Assembly: GCA_020404105.1 (NCBI GenBank)
Contig: JADBWH010000073.1
Span: 1-64,000 of the forward strand
Reading direction: 5' to 3'
Source: Pseudanabaena sp. M53BS1SP1A06MG
GTDB lineage: Bacteria > Cyanobacteriota > Cyanobacteriia > Pseudanabaenales > Pseudanabaenaceae
Length of the DNA: 64,000 nt
Shown here: piece by piece, positions 46,535 through 54,376 of the stretch
Position numbering within the stretch: position 1 is the first letter of the stretch
Layout of the letters: every line of letters starts with the position of its first letter
Position numbers and translations under genes: made by a program
The notes under the pieces: model-generated
What the model was told of the DNA's origin: nothing
Databases searched by the model: none
The model's input: only the letters and a program-made list of their open reading frames with translations

Positions 46535-46939
46535 CTATAGATTAATCGAGATGGCGTTTACAGGACAAGCTGCAATACATTGCTCACAAACTATACAGCG
46601 CGATCGCGTAAAGGTGAGTTGAAAACTTTTAGGATCAAGGGTCAGCGCCTCAGTGGGGCATACACCAGTGCATAAGCCACAATCAACACATGCCGTATCG
46701 TCAATTACAATTTCGCGTCCATGTAATGAAACCTCGATATCTTGCGAACGCATCCATTCGATAGCTTCTTCAAGCTGGTCGATATCCCCTGATAGTTCTA
46801 GCACCATCTTTCCGACTTTATTGGGAGCCACTTGTGCGCGGATAATATTTGCGGCTATATTGAAATCTTTGGCAAGTCGATAGGTGAGGGGAATGTTGAT
46901 CGCCCGTTTAGGAAAGGTAAGATTAACTCTTTTTTTCAT
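46535..46939 (-). CDS. NIL-domain ferredoxin, 2[4Fe-4S]
   Basis: An N-terminal NIL domain (about 1-72: VNLTFPKRAINIPLTYRLAK, then GKMVLELSGD) is fused to a bacterial-type ferredoxin. Two cluster motifs are visible: CVDCGLCTGVCP near residue 84 and CIVCEQCIAACP near 115. NIL domains occur in ABC methionine importers as ligand sensors. The fusion with ferredoxin is common in cyanobacteria and in anaerobes, with a proposed role in sulfur (homocysteine) metabolism. That role is inferred. Confidence 0.9.
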   Translation of the reverse strand: MKKRVNLTFPKRAINIPLTYRLAKDFNIAANIIRAQVAPNKVGKMVLELSGDIDQLEEAIEWMRSQDIEVSLHGREIVIDDTACVDCGLCTGVCPTEALTLDPKSFQLTFTRSRCIVCEQCIAACPVNAISINL

Positions 46940-47235
46940 AATTAGTATTTTCGGGGTAATTTCCCACCCTAATCAATCAGCAATACTAATTATGAAACTA
47001 ATGCTGGGATTTTTATCATCGAAAATATAAGGTGAAGAGTTTGTTTCCCGACCGAAGACTGGGAAGCAAGCCCTTTTAATTATAGGCAAGGGGGTTAAGC
47101 CCCCTGTTCTTGATTTATCAAATAGAAAGGTGTCTGCCGTCTCTCTATTTGATAAATAAATGGTCAAACAGGACAAAAGCTGATAAACTCACGGAGACTT
47201 TTTTTGCTTGCTGAAATGAACTAGCAGATAGGGAT

Positions 47236-48630
47236 ATGGGCAAAATATTTATTTCCGCAGGGCATAGTGTTTTTGAAGGTTCGTTCCGCGATCTCAGTGA
47301 AGGAGTTGGCGGCATGATCGAAATGGCTGAATTGATTGCTACAAGAGATCTATTAATTGCCGAATTGCGATCGCGGGGGATTGCGATCGCTCTACCTAGT
47401 GATGACTTGAACTCAGAAGAGATGATCGCATGGATTAATTCAAGGGTCACTAGTCAAGATGTAGCTCTATCTCTCAATATCGATACGGTCACATCACCAG
47501 AATTACGAGGAGCCACAACCTATTACATAGCCAATAATACAATTCGCAAACGGCAGGCGGAAATAATTACCAATGCCTTAACCAAGCGAGTTCCCGAAAT
47601 TACGAATCGAGGTGCGAAAGTGGACACGATCGCGAGTATTGGCAGTTTGAGCTTTTGTCGCCAAATTATCATTCCTTCAATTTTGTTGGAATTAGTTTTT
47701 GCAAATACTTCACAGGATCGACTACTGATGCAAACAAGGCGGCGTGACTATGTGATCGGAATTGCTGATGGCTTACAGGCATGGATTAATGAAACGGCAA
47801 CTACAATTCCTGTATTCACTCCAGCGAACCGTACCCCTGTCACCAAAGCTGTTACCTATCCAGAAATTAATATTAATCTCAATGGACAAAGTTATGAAGA
47901 AAAGGGGATTTTAGTGGCAGGCAATGTCTTAGTTCCAGCCGATTTAGTTGACCGCCTCGGTTTCGATCTGAGTCAGATTCCTTTAACTTGTCGTCTGCGC
48001 TATCAAAGTATTGTCTATTTGCAGGCGATCGCTTTGCGAGATCTGAATACTTCTGTATCTTGGGATAGCACTACCCGTACCCTTTATCTAAAAACAATTT
48101 TTAAGGTTTTCACTGGGCAAATCGATCAGATCATGGGTGTAGGTAATGCATCAGAAGTGCAGTTACTAATGTTTCTCAAAAATAATAATGAGATAGCTCT
48201 CACAAACTATGGTGATCTACCACATTTATATCGTGAAGAAGCAGAAATTGAAGGTGTAAATCATGATATTGCCTTTTGTCAAATGTGCATTGAGACAGGA
48301 TTTCTCAGATTTGGTAGAGGTATTGAAGCTGAACAAAATAACTTTGCTAGTCTTGGTGCTACATCTTCGGTGAATGCAACAGCTAAATTATCAGGTGCGA
48401 GTTTTGCCGATCAGCGTACAGGCGTGAGAGCACATATCCAGCATCTCAAAGCCTATGCCAGCAATGCTCCATTATTTCAACCTGTCGTTGCTCCGAGATT
48501 CCACTTAGTGGCGCGAGGCGTTGCCCCGGTCTTAAGTCAACTCACTGGACGCTGGGCGATCGATCCTCTCTATGATCGCAAAATCCTCGCCCTCATCCGC
48601 CGACTCTACGAATCCGCAGGCATTTTCTAG
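47236..48630 (+). CDS. Cell-wall-hydrolase-like protein: amidase_3 fold, stalk, glucosaminidase-like domain
   Basis: Three parts are visible. Residues 1-185 resemble an N-acetylmuramoyl-L-alanine amidase (amidase_3): IFISAGHSV, GGMIEMAEL, GSLSFCRQIIIPSILLEL. About 210-290 is a copper-amine-oxidase-N1-like module (NLNGQSYEEKGILVAGNVLV). About 300-464 resembles a glucosaminidase (AFCQMCIETGFLRF, NNFASLGA, GVRAHIQHLKAYA). No signal peptide is seen, which is odd for a wall enzyme. The third zinc ligand, usually His in a SIHAD-like motif, is Asn81 here (SLNID). The amidase part may therefore be inactive or bind substrate only. Confidence 0.7.
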   Translation: MGKIFISAGHSVFEGSFRDLSEGVGGMIEMAELIATRDLLIAELRSRGIAIALPSDDLNSEEMIAWINSRVTSQDVALSLNIDTVTSPELRGATTYYIANNTIRKRQAEIITNALTKRVPEITNRGAKVDTIASIGSLSFCRQIIIPSILLELVFANTSQDRLLMQTRRRDYVIGIADGLQAWINETATTIPVFTPANRTPVTKAVTYPEININLNGQSYEEKGILVAGNVLVPADLVDRLGFDLSQIPLTCRLRYQSIVYLQAIALRDLNTSVSWDSTTRTLYLKTIFKVFTGQIDQIMGVGNASEVQLLMFLKNNNEIALTNYGDLPHLYREEAEIEGVNHDIAFCQMCIETGFLRFGRGIEAEQNNFASLGATSSVNATAKLSGASFADQRTGVRAHIQHLKAYASNAPLFQPVVAPRFHLVARGVAPVLSQLTGRWAIDPLYDRKILALIRRLYESAGIF

Positions 48631-48684
48631 GATATGAATTCAATCTGAATTAGTCTAATAGCCACACAAATAATTCTTTCTGTG

Positions 48685-48836
48685 GGGCAAAAGGGTTTTG
48701 TTGTCCAAAAGAAGAGTTGGGGCGTTGAACGTACTTTTGCTTGATTTTCTCGTTTTCGTCGCTTGACTAGGGAATACGAACTGGTAGTCCACCAGATATA
48801 AAGATAAAATAATAAAAGACCTCTTAGACACTTAAT
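48685..48836 (+). pseudogene. IS5-family transposase remnant (C-terminal fragment)
   Basis: The frame through 48688-48700 reads KGFVVQKKSWGVERTFA, then a TGA stop, then FSRFRRLTREYELVVHQ. This is the conserved C terminus of IS5-type DDE transposases, where the stop position is normally Trp (RTFAWxSRFRR). The rest of the gene is missing. The next remnant begins within 10 bp. Confidence 0.75.
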
Positions 48837-48841
48837 TATCA

Positions 48842-49195
48842 ATGCCAAATTGTCCCAACTGTGAATCAAAAGATGTGGTCAAAAATGGTTTTATTCATAA
48901 TGGGAATCAAAATCTTAATTGTAAAGCTTGTGGTCGCCAGTTTGTTGAAGCACCACGGCAAAAAATAATCTCTGAAAAAACGAAAGCTTTGATTGACAAC
49001 CACTTATTTGCGGAAATTCCTCTTGCAGGTATTGCCTGAGTTTGTGACGTATCTGAAACTTGGTTACTGGATTATGTCAATCGCAAGTACGAGTCAATTC
49101 CTCGACAAGTGAATGTATCCCCTAAAAAAAAGGAAGACTAACGATTCAGTGTGATGAGATGTGGTCGTTTGTTGGTAATTTCTCTAAAAACTAGA
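48842..49195 (+). pseudogene. IS1-family transposase remnant, plus strand
   Basis: Begins MPNCPNCESKDVVKNGFIHN with the zinc-finger pattern CPxC-x(n)-CxxC of IS1 InsA. After LAGIA a TGA stop (49037-49039) interrupts the frame, which then continues VCDVSETWLLDYVNRKYES to a frameshift near 49135. The following frame reads LTIQCDEMWSFVG, the start of the catalytic InsB part. The 3' half is missing. Non-functional as it stands. Confidence 0.8.
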
Positions 49196-49406
49196 AAATC
49201 ACATTGCTGCTATCTGGTTCTTTATTCATCACTACAACTCATCCTTACTTGTTTGGGACTACCACTTTTCTAAATCCATTGTGATGCATGATATTGTCAT
49301 TGGTCTATTTATCAACAAATATGAGTTTTCGTTTCAACCTCACTGAACGTTACAATAAATGTGACACACCGCCGATGCTGTGTAGAATGTTGCCGCGTTT
49401 GATAAT

Positions 49407-49655
49407 CTATTTAGACTTAGGCTTACTGACAAGAAACCACCAAAGCTCTGCACCGATTAAACTCATGCCACCGACAGTCACAAGAATTTTATTGATTAGG
49501 GGTTGATCGATTACCTTAAACTGCATAGGTTTATCAGTCCCAATTTGCATATTGCGATTATCAAGCATTTTTTCTGAAGCGATCGCCACAGAGATGACTC
49601 CAAATAGAAAGCTAATACTAATGATGGTTCCGAAGAATGTAGATCTTTTGAACAT
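49407..49655 (-). CDS. Small membrane protein, possibly a truncated cupredoxin-type protein
   Basis: Function not established. The 82-residue product has an N-terminal hydrophobic segment (TIISISFLFGVISVAIA, a signal peptide or TM helix) and a second hydrophobic stretch ending GGMSLIGAELWWFLVSKPKS, then a stop. The ELWWFLVSKPKS end recalls the membrane anchor that precedes a cupredoxin domain in some cyanobacterial proteins. That domain is absent. Flanking IS1-type remnants on both sides suggest it lost its 3' part. It could equally be a complete small protein. Confidence 0.45.
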   Translation of the reverse strand: MFKRSTFFGTIISISFLFGVISVAIASEKMLDNRNMQIGTDKPMQFKVIDQPLINKILVTVGGMSLIGAELWWFLVSKPKSK

Positions 49656-49789
49656 GATAGTTTTTTGTAATGGGCTGTTAGCTGTTAGCTTTGGAGAAAG
49701 GGCTTTTAGCGATTAGCTGCTATCTTTGGGGCTTTTAGCTGTGGAGTTGGGAAACAAGGTAGTGATGCAAAGTAATGGTTAGGCTGTAA

Positions 49790-50155
49790 TTAAGGATTTG
49801 TAATGTGCATGAAGTATCAAATAGCGCCAATATGATTCAACAACTTCTTGGAAAAAGATAATGTATTCCTTCCTAATCTTCCAATTCTTTGACGGAAGGT
49901 ATTGTTAACTCTCTCAACAAAGTTAGTCTTGCCTGTTTCCTTGCCAACAGCTTTATGTTGTTTCCTTGGCAACACTTCTGAGTAGGCTTCCCAAAAGTCC
50001 GTATAACATACGGCACATTGACGATAAACAGCAGATATCGCCAATCTATGCTCCAACTATTTCATGAGTGTCTGCATCAATGGCTAACCGAATCCATTTC
50101 TTGTACTTTTTACTCTCCACAAATGACCACATCTCGTCCAATTGACTTGTCAAGA
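49790..50155 (-). pseudogene. IS1-family transposase remnant, minus strand
   Basis: On the minus strand LDEMWSFVESKKYKKWIRLA and DADTHEIVGA run to a TAG. After a frameshift, AVYRQCAVCYTDFWEAYSEV and GKTNFVERVNNTFRQRIGRL follow, ending NHIGAI, a TGA, and YFMH. This is the catalytic second half of an IS1-type transposase (DEMWSFV and the C-terminal NHIGAIW pattern). It is opposite in strand to the remnant at 48842-49195 and covers the part that one lacks. Confidence 0.8.
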
Positions 50156-50298
50156 TTTCCGAGATAATTTACTAACCTTGGCGCAAATGCTCTACCCCTA
50201 CAGGGGAATGCTCTGCTTAAAAACTCTAACCAATATGCCTATATACCTTCCACAGTATAATTCAACAAAGGCGTTACATATAGCAATCCTAAATGATG

Positions 50299-50336
50299 TG
50301 TGGAAGCGCAACCCTTCGTGTTGCGCTTCCACACAT
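50299..50336. repeat. 16-bp perfect inverted repeat upstream of folK
   Basis: TGTGTGGAAGCGCAAC and GTTGCGCTTCCACACA pair perfectly with a short loop. It lies about 75 nt before folK and could terminate upstream transcription or form a leader hairpin. Confidence 0.65.
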
Positions 50337-50413
50337 CCAAAAATCTATAGATGATATAGGTCTGCTATAGCAGCGTCTTTAACTTTTAATTGGGTTTAAC
50401 TAGATAAAACTTC

Positions 50414-50956
50414 ATGACAGAGCTTTGTGCGATCGCCCTCGGTAGTAACCTGAGCAGTGAAATCGGGGACTCCGAAAAAATTGTCCAATCAGCGATCGCC
50501 CGACTCGCTAATCACCCTGAAATAGAGGTAATTAGAGTTTCGCGTTGGTATCGCACCAAGGCAATTACCTTACCAAATTCTGCACCCCAGCCTGACTACA
50601 TCAATGGTTGTGCAATTTTACAAACTATTCTCAATCCATTGCAGTTATTACGCGCTTTATTTTATATAGAGCAAATTTTTGGGCGTGAACGCCGCGAACG
50701 GTGGGGAGCCAGAACTCTCGATCTTGATTTATTGCTATATGGTGACCGCCAAATTGCATCGCCCGAATTAGTATTACCGCATCCCCGAATGAGCGATCGC
50801 GCCTTTGTCCTGTTACCTCTATCCGAAATTGCCGCCGATTGGATTCATCCTAGCACTGGTTTAGCGATCGTCGATCTCGCCCAAAACCCCCCTGATTTAG
50901 ATTTGAGTCATCCCATAGCTATTGATAACAAGGTCTTAAAGCACTGTACTCTGTAA
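50414..50956 (+). CDS. folK: 2-amino-4-hydroxy-6-hydroxymethyldihydropteridine diphosphokinase
   Basis: HPPK transfers pyrophosphate from ATP to hydroxymethyl-dihydropterin in folate synthesis. CAIALGSNLSSEIGD near residue 5, SRWYRTKAI near 43, and the signature RRERWGARTLDLDLLLYG near 93 with catalytic Asp pair are present. HPRMSDRAFVLLPL follows. Length 180 aa is standard. Not fused to FolB or FolP. Monocistronic in this window. Confidence 0.95.
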   Translation: MTELCAIALGSNLSSEIGDSEKIVQSAIARLANHPEIEVIRVSRWYRTKAITLPNSAPQPDYINGCAILQTILNPLQLLRALFYIEQIFGRERRERWGARTLDLDLLLYGDRQIASPELVLPHPRMSDRAFVLLPLSEIAADWIHPSTGLAIVDLAQNPPDLDLSHPIAIDNKVLKHCTL

Positions 50957-51293
50957 ATTTCTGCGTAGCCAAAGAATTATTCAAATTTGACAGTACTATC
51001 AAGCATGAATTAAGTATGAATACAAAAAAATTTGTTAGCTATAATCTAAATCACCGCTTCAACGTCTCGAAAAATTATAAAAACTTGCAGCAAAGAAATC
51101 TTAATCTTCAAAATCGCCAAAATTACGTCTTACAAAGCGTTTATCAAAGCCTTAAGTTGGAAAACGCTCTATAAGAATAGATAATCGTAAAAGTCATCAA
51201 ATAACAATATCTAACCTAAATCGCTTATCTATTGGTGTATTTGAGGTTGTAAGGTTTATAAAAGTATTTATTTAAGAGTAGTCGAGGCGTTAA
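50957..51293. other. Intergenic region upstream of argB
   Basis: A 337-bp AT-rich spacer. No ORF, repeat or RNA is recognised. It should carry the argB promoter. Confidence 0.35.
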
Positions 51294-52163
51294 ATGCTAA
51301 CAGACAGCGATCGCGTTCAGGTTCTAAGTGAAGCTTTGCCCTATATGCAGCAATTTGCGGGGCGTACCATTGTCGTCAAATATGGTGGCGCGGCAATGAA
51401 AGAAGAAAATCTTCGGCAGGACGTGATCCGCGATGTCGTCACGATGTCATTTATGGGATTGCGCCCAGTCTTAGTACATGGTGGTGGCCCTGAAATCAAT
51501 ACATGGCTTACCAAACTGAACATTGAGCCACAGTTTATCAATGGTTTGCGGGTTACTGATGCCGCTACGATGGAAGTAGTAGAAATGGTGCTAGTTGGTC
51601 GTGTCAACAAGCAAATTGTAGAGATGATTAACCTTGCGGGGGGGTCTGGTGTCGGGCTATGCGGTAAGGATGGCAATTTGATCCGTGCGCGTCCCCAAGG
51701 CAATGATGCGATCGGCTTTGTGGGTGAAGTCAGCGGTATTAATATCGGTTTGCTGTCAACCCTACTCGAAGCTGGACATATTCCCGTTGTATCTAGTGTC
51801 GCAACCGACGAAACAGGTCAGCCCTACAACATCAATGCAGATACCGTCGCTGGCGAACTTGCAGCCGCATTGGGAGCCGAGAAATTGATTCTTCTCACCG
51901 ATATTGCAGGTATCCTCCACAATTACAAAGATCCCAGTACGCTCTATCGCAGTTTGACGATCAGCAAAGCTAGAGAACTGATGAATGAAAATATCGTCAG
52001 TGGTGGCATGATTCCTAAGGTTCAATGCTGTGTGCGATCACTTGCACAGGGTGTCAAAGCTGCACATATCGTTGATGGGCGAGTACCCCATTCTCTATTG
52101 CTAGAAATATTTACCAATAGTGGCGTTGGTTCAATGATCGTTGCTTCTGAAACTTCTCTCTAA
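51294..52163 (+). CDS. argB: Acetylglutamate kinase
   Basis: Phosphorylates N-acetylglutamate in arginine synthesis. Amino-acid-kinase motifs: [13 protein letters not shown] near residue 26, [14 protein letters not shown] near 60, and [30 protein letters not shown] near 182. In cyanobacteria this enzyme is relieved from arginine feedback by PII (GlnB). The N-terminal helix expected for hexamer formation is present ([20 protein letters not shown]). Length 289 aa. A short hairpin separates it from convergent phr. Confidence 0.97.
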   Translation: MLTDSDRVQVLSEALPYMQQFAGRTIVVKYGGAAMKEENLRQDVIRDVVTMSFMGLRPVLVHGGGPEINTWLTKLNIEPQFINGLRVTDAATMEVVEMVLVGRVNKQIVEMINLAGGSGVGLCGKDGNLIRARPQGNDAIGFVGEVSGINIGLLSTLLEAGHIPVVSSVATDETGQPYNINADTVAGELAAALGAEKLILLTDIAGILHNYKDPSTLYRSLTISKARELMNENIVSGGMIPKVQCCVRSLAQGVKAAHIVDGRVPHSLLLEIFTNSGVGSMIVASETSL

Positions 52164-52170
52164 ATTAAGG

Positions 52171-52194
52171 AGAAAGCCATCTAGGGGGCTTTCT
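52171..52194. terminator. Terminator between argB and phr
   Basis: AGAAAGCC and GGCTTTCT pair around an 8-nt loop, followed by TCTT. It lies between two converging genes and may serve both. Confidence 0.65.
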
Positions 52195-52196
52195 TC

Positions 52197-53645
52197 TTAG
52201 CTAGTTTTACAATCCTGATAGAGCTTCTTAAATTTTTGCTGCTGCATATTGTGATCAACAATTGGTAATGGATAATCGCGCTTTTTACATTGATGGGGCG
52301 GAATATTACCACTTAGCAACTCTGCGGTAGTCAATCCTTGCAATTCGGGCAACCAACGTAAAATATATTCACCTTCTGGATCATACTTGCGGGCTTGTGA
52401 TGCGGGATTGAAAATCCGTAAAGGCTTAGGATCCATCCCACTAGAAGCACTCCATTGCCAACCGCCATTATTTGCCGCTAAGTCACCATCTAGCAATTTC
52501 TGCATGAAATAGCGTTCGCCCCATTGCCAATTAATAATTAAATCTTTAGTTAAAAAACTAGCAACAATCATCCGACAACGGTTATGCATCCAGCCTGTTT
52601 GATTAAGCTGTCGCATTGCCCCATCAACAATCGGATAACCCGTGCGACCTTCACACCATGCAGTAAATTTCTCTTCGTCATCATCCCAAGGGAAATTACG
52701 CATCTGCGAACGATAGGCTCCTGTTTCTAGTTCAGGGAAATGAAAGAGAACATGCTGATAGAATTCTCGCCATGCGAGTTCTTGCTTCCATGTGGTAATC
52801 CCTGCTGCTTCCTCTTCACTACGCACTAGTTGCTCAGATGCGATCGCTTTTTCCCACACTCTTCTAATGCCCACTGTCCCAAAGCGCAAATGGGGACTCA
52901 GTGTCGATGTCCCTGCATGGGCAGGAAAATCGCGTTCCGTTTGATAACGTAAAATTCCATGACCATCACAAAAGGTTTCTAACAGTTCTAAAGCTGCGGA
53001 TTCACCTACTTTAGGGAGGGTGATGTCATTGATAAATTTAAGCTCCCGCAGTCTTGGCAAAGGAATCACGGGTAAATCTTCATAACTGGCTAAACCAGTC
53101 AATTTTTTAGGAGAGACGAAGGGTTGCGGCTTTGGTTTACTTTGCCAATTGCGCCAAAAGGGAGTATAGACCTTATAAGGTTCTCCTGACTGGGTAGCGA
53201 TCGCATCGGGAGCAATCAAACCAATATCCACAAAGCTCTGAACCTTTACGCCTAATTCTTGCAAAGCCTCATTTACTTGGCAATCACGCTTAATCGCAAA
53301 TGGTTCAACATCCTGATTAAAAAAAACATGACTCGCATTAACTGCTTTCACTAGTTCACGAATTGATTGCACAGGCTGACCATATTTCAATAGCAATTCA
53401 CTGCCCAAACGTCGATAGTTAGTTTGCAACTCGCGCAAACAACCGAGCATAAAGTCAACCTTGCTGCCTTCGTTTACGCCATCATCGAGAATATCAGGAT
53501 CAAAAATAAACAGCCCCAACACTTTGCCCTGATCCCCAACCTGTGTGATCGCCTCGCTCAAAGCAGGATTATCATCTATTCGCAAATCACGCCGATGCCA
53601 GACTAAAGCGATCGGGGCTATTGAATCACTAGCTATTTCACGCAT
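52197..53645 (-). CDS. phr: Deoxyribodipyrimidine photolyase
   Basis: A class I cyclobutane-pyrimidine-dimer photolyase. The N-terminal antenna domain begins ALVWHRRDLRIDDNPAL. The C-terminal FAD domain shows GTSTLSPHLRFG near residue 243, TWKQELAWREFYQHVLF near 287, GYPIVDGAMRQLNQTGWMHN near 332 and DGDLAANNGGWQWSASSG near 387. The Trp residues of the electron-transfer chain appear present. Length 482 aa is similar to the Synechococcus enzyme. The start at 53645 puts MREIASDSIAPIALVWH at the N terminus. Confidence 0.96.
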   Translation of the reverse strand: MREIASDSIAPIALVWHRRDLRIDDNPALSEAITQVGDQGKVLGLFIFDPDILDDGVNEGSKVDFMLGCLRELQTNYRRLGSELLLKYGQPVQSIRELVKAVNASHVFFNQDVEPFAIKRDCQVNEALQELGVKVQSFVDIGLIAPDAIATQSGEPYKVYTPFWRNWQSKPKPQPFVSPKKLTGLASYEDLPVIPLPRLRELKFINDITLPKVGESAALELLETFCDGHGILRYQTERDFPAHAGTSTLSPHLRFGTVGIRRVWEKAIASEQLVRSEEEAAGITTWKQELAWREFYQHVLFHFPELETGAYRSQMRNFPWDDDEEKFTAWCEGRTGYPIVDGAMRQLNQTGWMHNRCRMIVASFLTKDLIINWQWGERYFMQKLLDGDLAANNGGWQWSASSGMDPKPLRIFNPASQARKYDPEGEYILRWLPELQGLTTAELLSGNIPPHQCKKRDYPLPIVDHNMQQQKFKKLYQDCKTS

Positions 53646-53663
53646 AAATATCTACAAACTTAT

Positions 53664-53765
53664 AAGTAGCTCAACTTAATTAAAACTAAAAACCAGATTT
53701 TGTTCCGCCCGCGTAGCGGGCGGAACAAAATTCTCGGTTTTTAGTTTACTTATGTCTAGCTACTT
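53664..53765. repeat. AAGTAGCT repeat, copy 3
   Basis: Complete copy: AAGTAGCTCAACTTAATTAA at left, core hairpin TTCCGCCCGC-GTA-GCGGGCGGAA, right end ACTTATGTCTAGCTACTT. It is in the same orientation as copies 1 and 2, about 20 bp upstream of phr. Confidence 0.87.
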
Positions 53766-53802
53766 AATCAAATCACGGTAGTGCTGAAAAGTAATTTTTT
53801 AG

Positions 53803-53857
53803 CAATTGTGTTGCGGGCACGAAGCGCCCGCAACACAATTACATTGCATGATTACCC
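53803..53857. repeat. Hairpin with conserved 24-nt tail, copy 2
   Basis: AATTGTGTTGCGGGC pairs with GCCCGCAACACAATT around a short loop, then ACATTGCATGATTACCC. The tail 53834-53857 matches 40114-40137 with one difference. The stem sequence is unrelated to copy 1. Confidence 0.6.
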
Positions 53858-53871
53858 AAATAAAAACTACT

Positions 53872-53922
53872 ACTTCGACTTCGCTCAGTTAGCATATACC
53901 GAGAGATGAGCGAAGTCGAAGT
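53872..53922. repeat. 16-bp inverted repeat (CTTCGACTTCGCTCAG type)
   Basis: ACTTCGACTTCGCTCA and TGAGCGAAGTCGAAGT are perfectly complementary with a 19-nt loop. Shares its core with 20240-20291. Confidence 0.7.
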
Positions 53923-53937
53923 TCCTCTAAAAGTTAT

Positions 53938-54188
53938 AGGACTTACGCAAAATAACCGATAACTTAAGTTCTTGGCTGAAAGCTAAAGTCAGCTAAAGCA
54001 GACTAAGAAAACTCTATGATCGACTCGTTTCAAAGGGTTTAAGCTTTTAGCCCGTAATTTAAGTAGCTAGACATAAGTAAACTGAAAAATCGAGAATTTT
54101 GTTCCGCCCGCGTTGCGGGCGGAACAAAATTCTGGTTTGGGTTTTAATTAAGTTGAGCTACTTATTACATGGCTATTGCGTAAGTCCT
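53938..54188. mobile_element. 251-bp MITE with 7-bp target duplication and a nested repeat
   Basis: The ends AGGACTTACGCAA and TTGCGTAAGTCCT are perfect inverted repeats. The 7-bp sequence AAGTTAT directly flanks both sides (53931-53937 and 54189-54195), the hallmark of transposition. There is no ORF inside. The right half contains a complete inverted copy of the AAGTAGCT repeat (54061-54163), so that repeat landed in this element later or was carried by it. ACTTACGCA ends are common in cyanobacterial miniature elements. Confidence 0.85.
54061..54163. repeat. AAGTAGCT repeat, copy 4 (inverted, nested)
   Basis: Reverse orientation: AAGTAGCTAGACATAAGT at left and TTAATTAAGTTGAGCTACTT at right, with TTCCGCCCGC-GTT-GCGGGCGGAA inside. 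The loop has GTT where copy 3 has GTA. It lies wholly inside the 251-bp element. Confidence 0.87.
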
Positions 54189-54376
54189 AAGTTATTCAAA
54201 ACAACTATACTTGCTAAATAGGCTTTCATTTCTGCAAACAATGCAACATGAGATGAATGAGCATTAACAAAATCAACTTTCAAGCTGGCATATTGAAGAA
54301 TATTAAGTATGGGTAGTTCTTTCCAATGTTTATCCTTACACTTGGATTATAAACCCAAAATTAGTGGGGTAAGTAA

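Noticed and set aside
48685-50155. TGA recoded as Trp in this genome
   Set aside because: TGA stops occur in dead transposases only. Intact genes use TGG for Trp and some end in TGA, for example the AbiEi-like and rhodanese genes.
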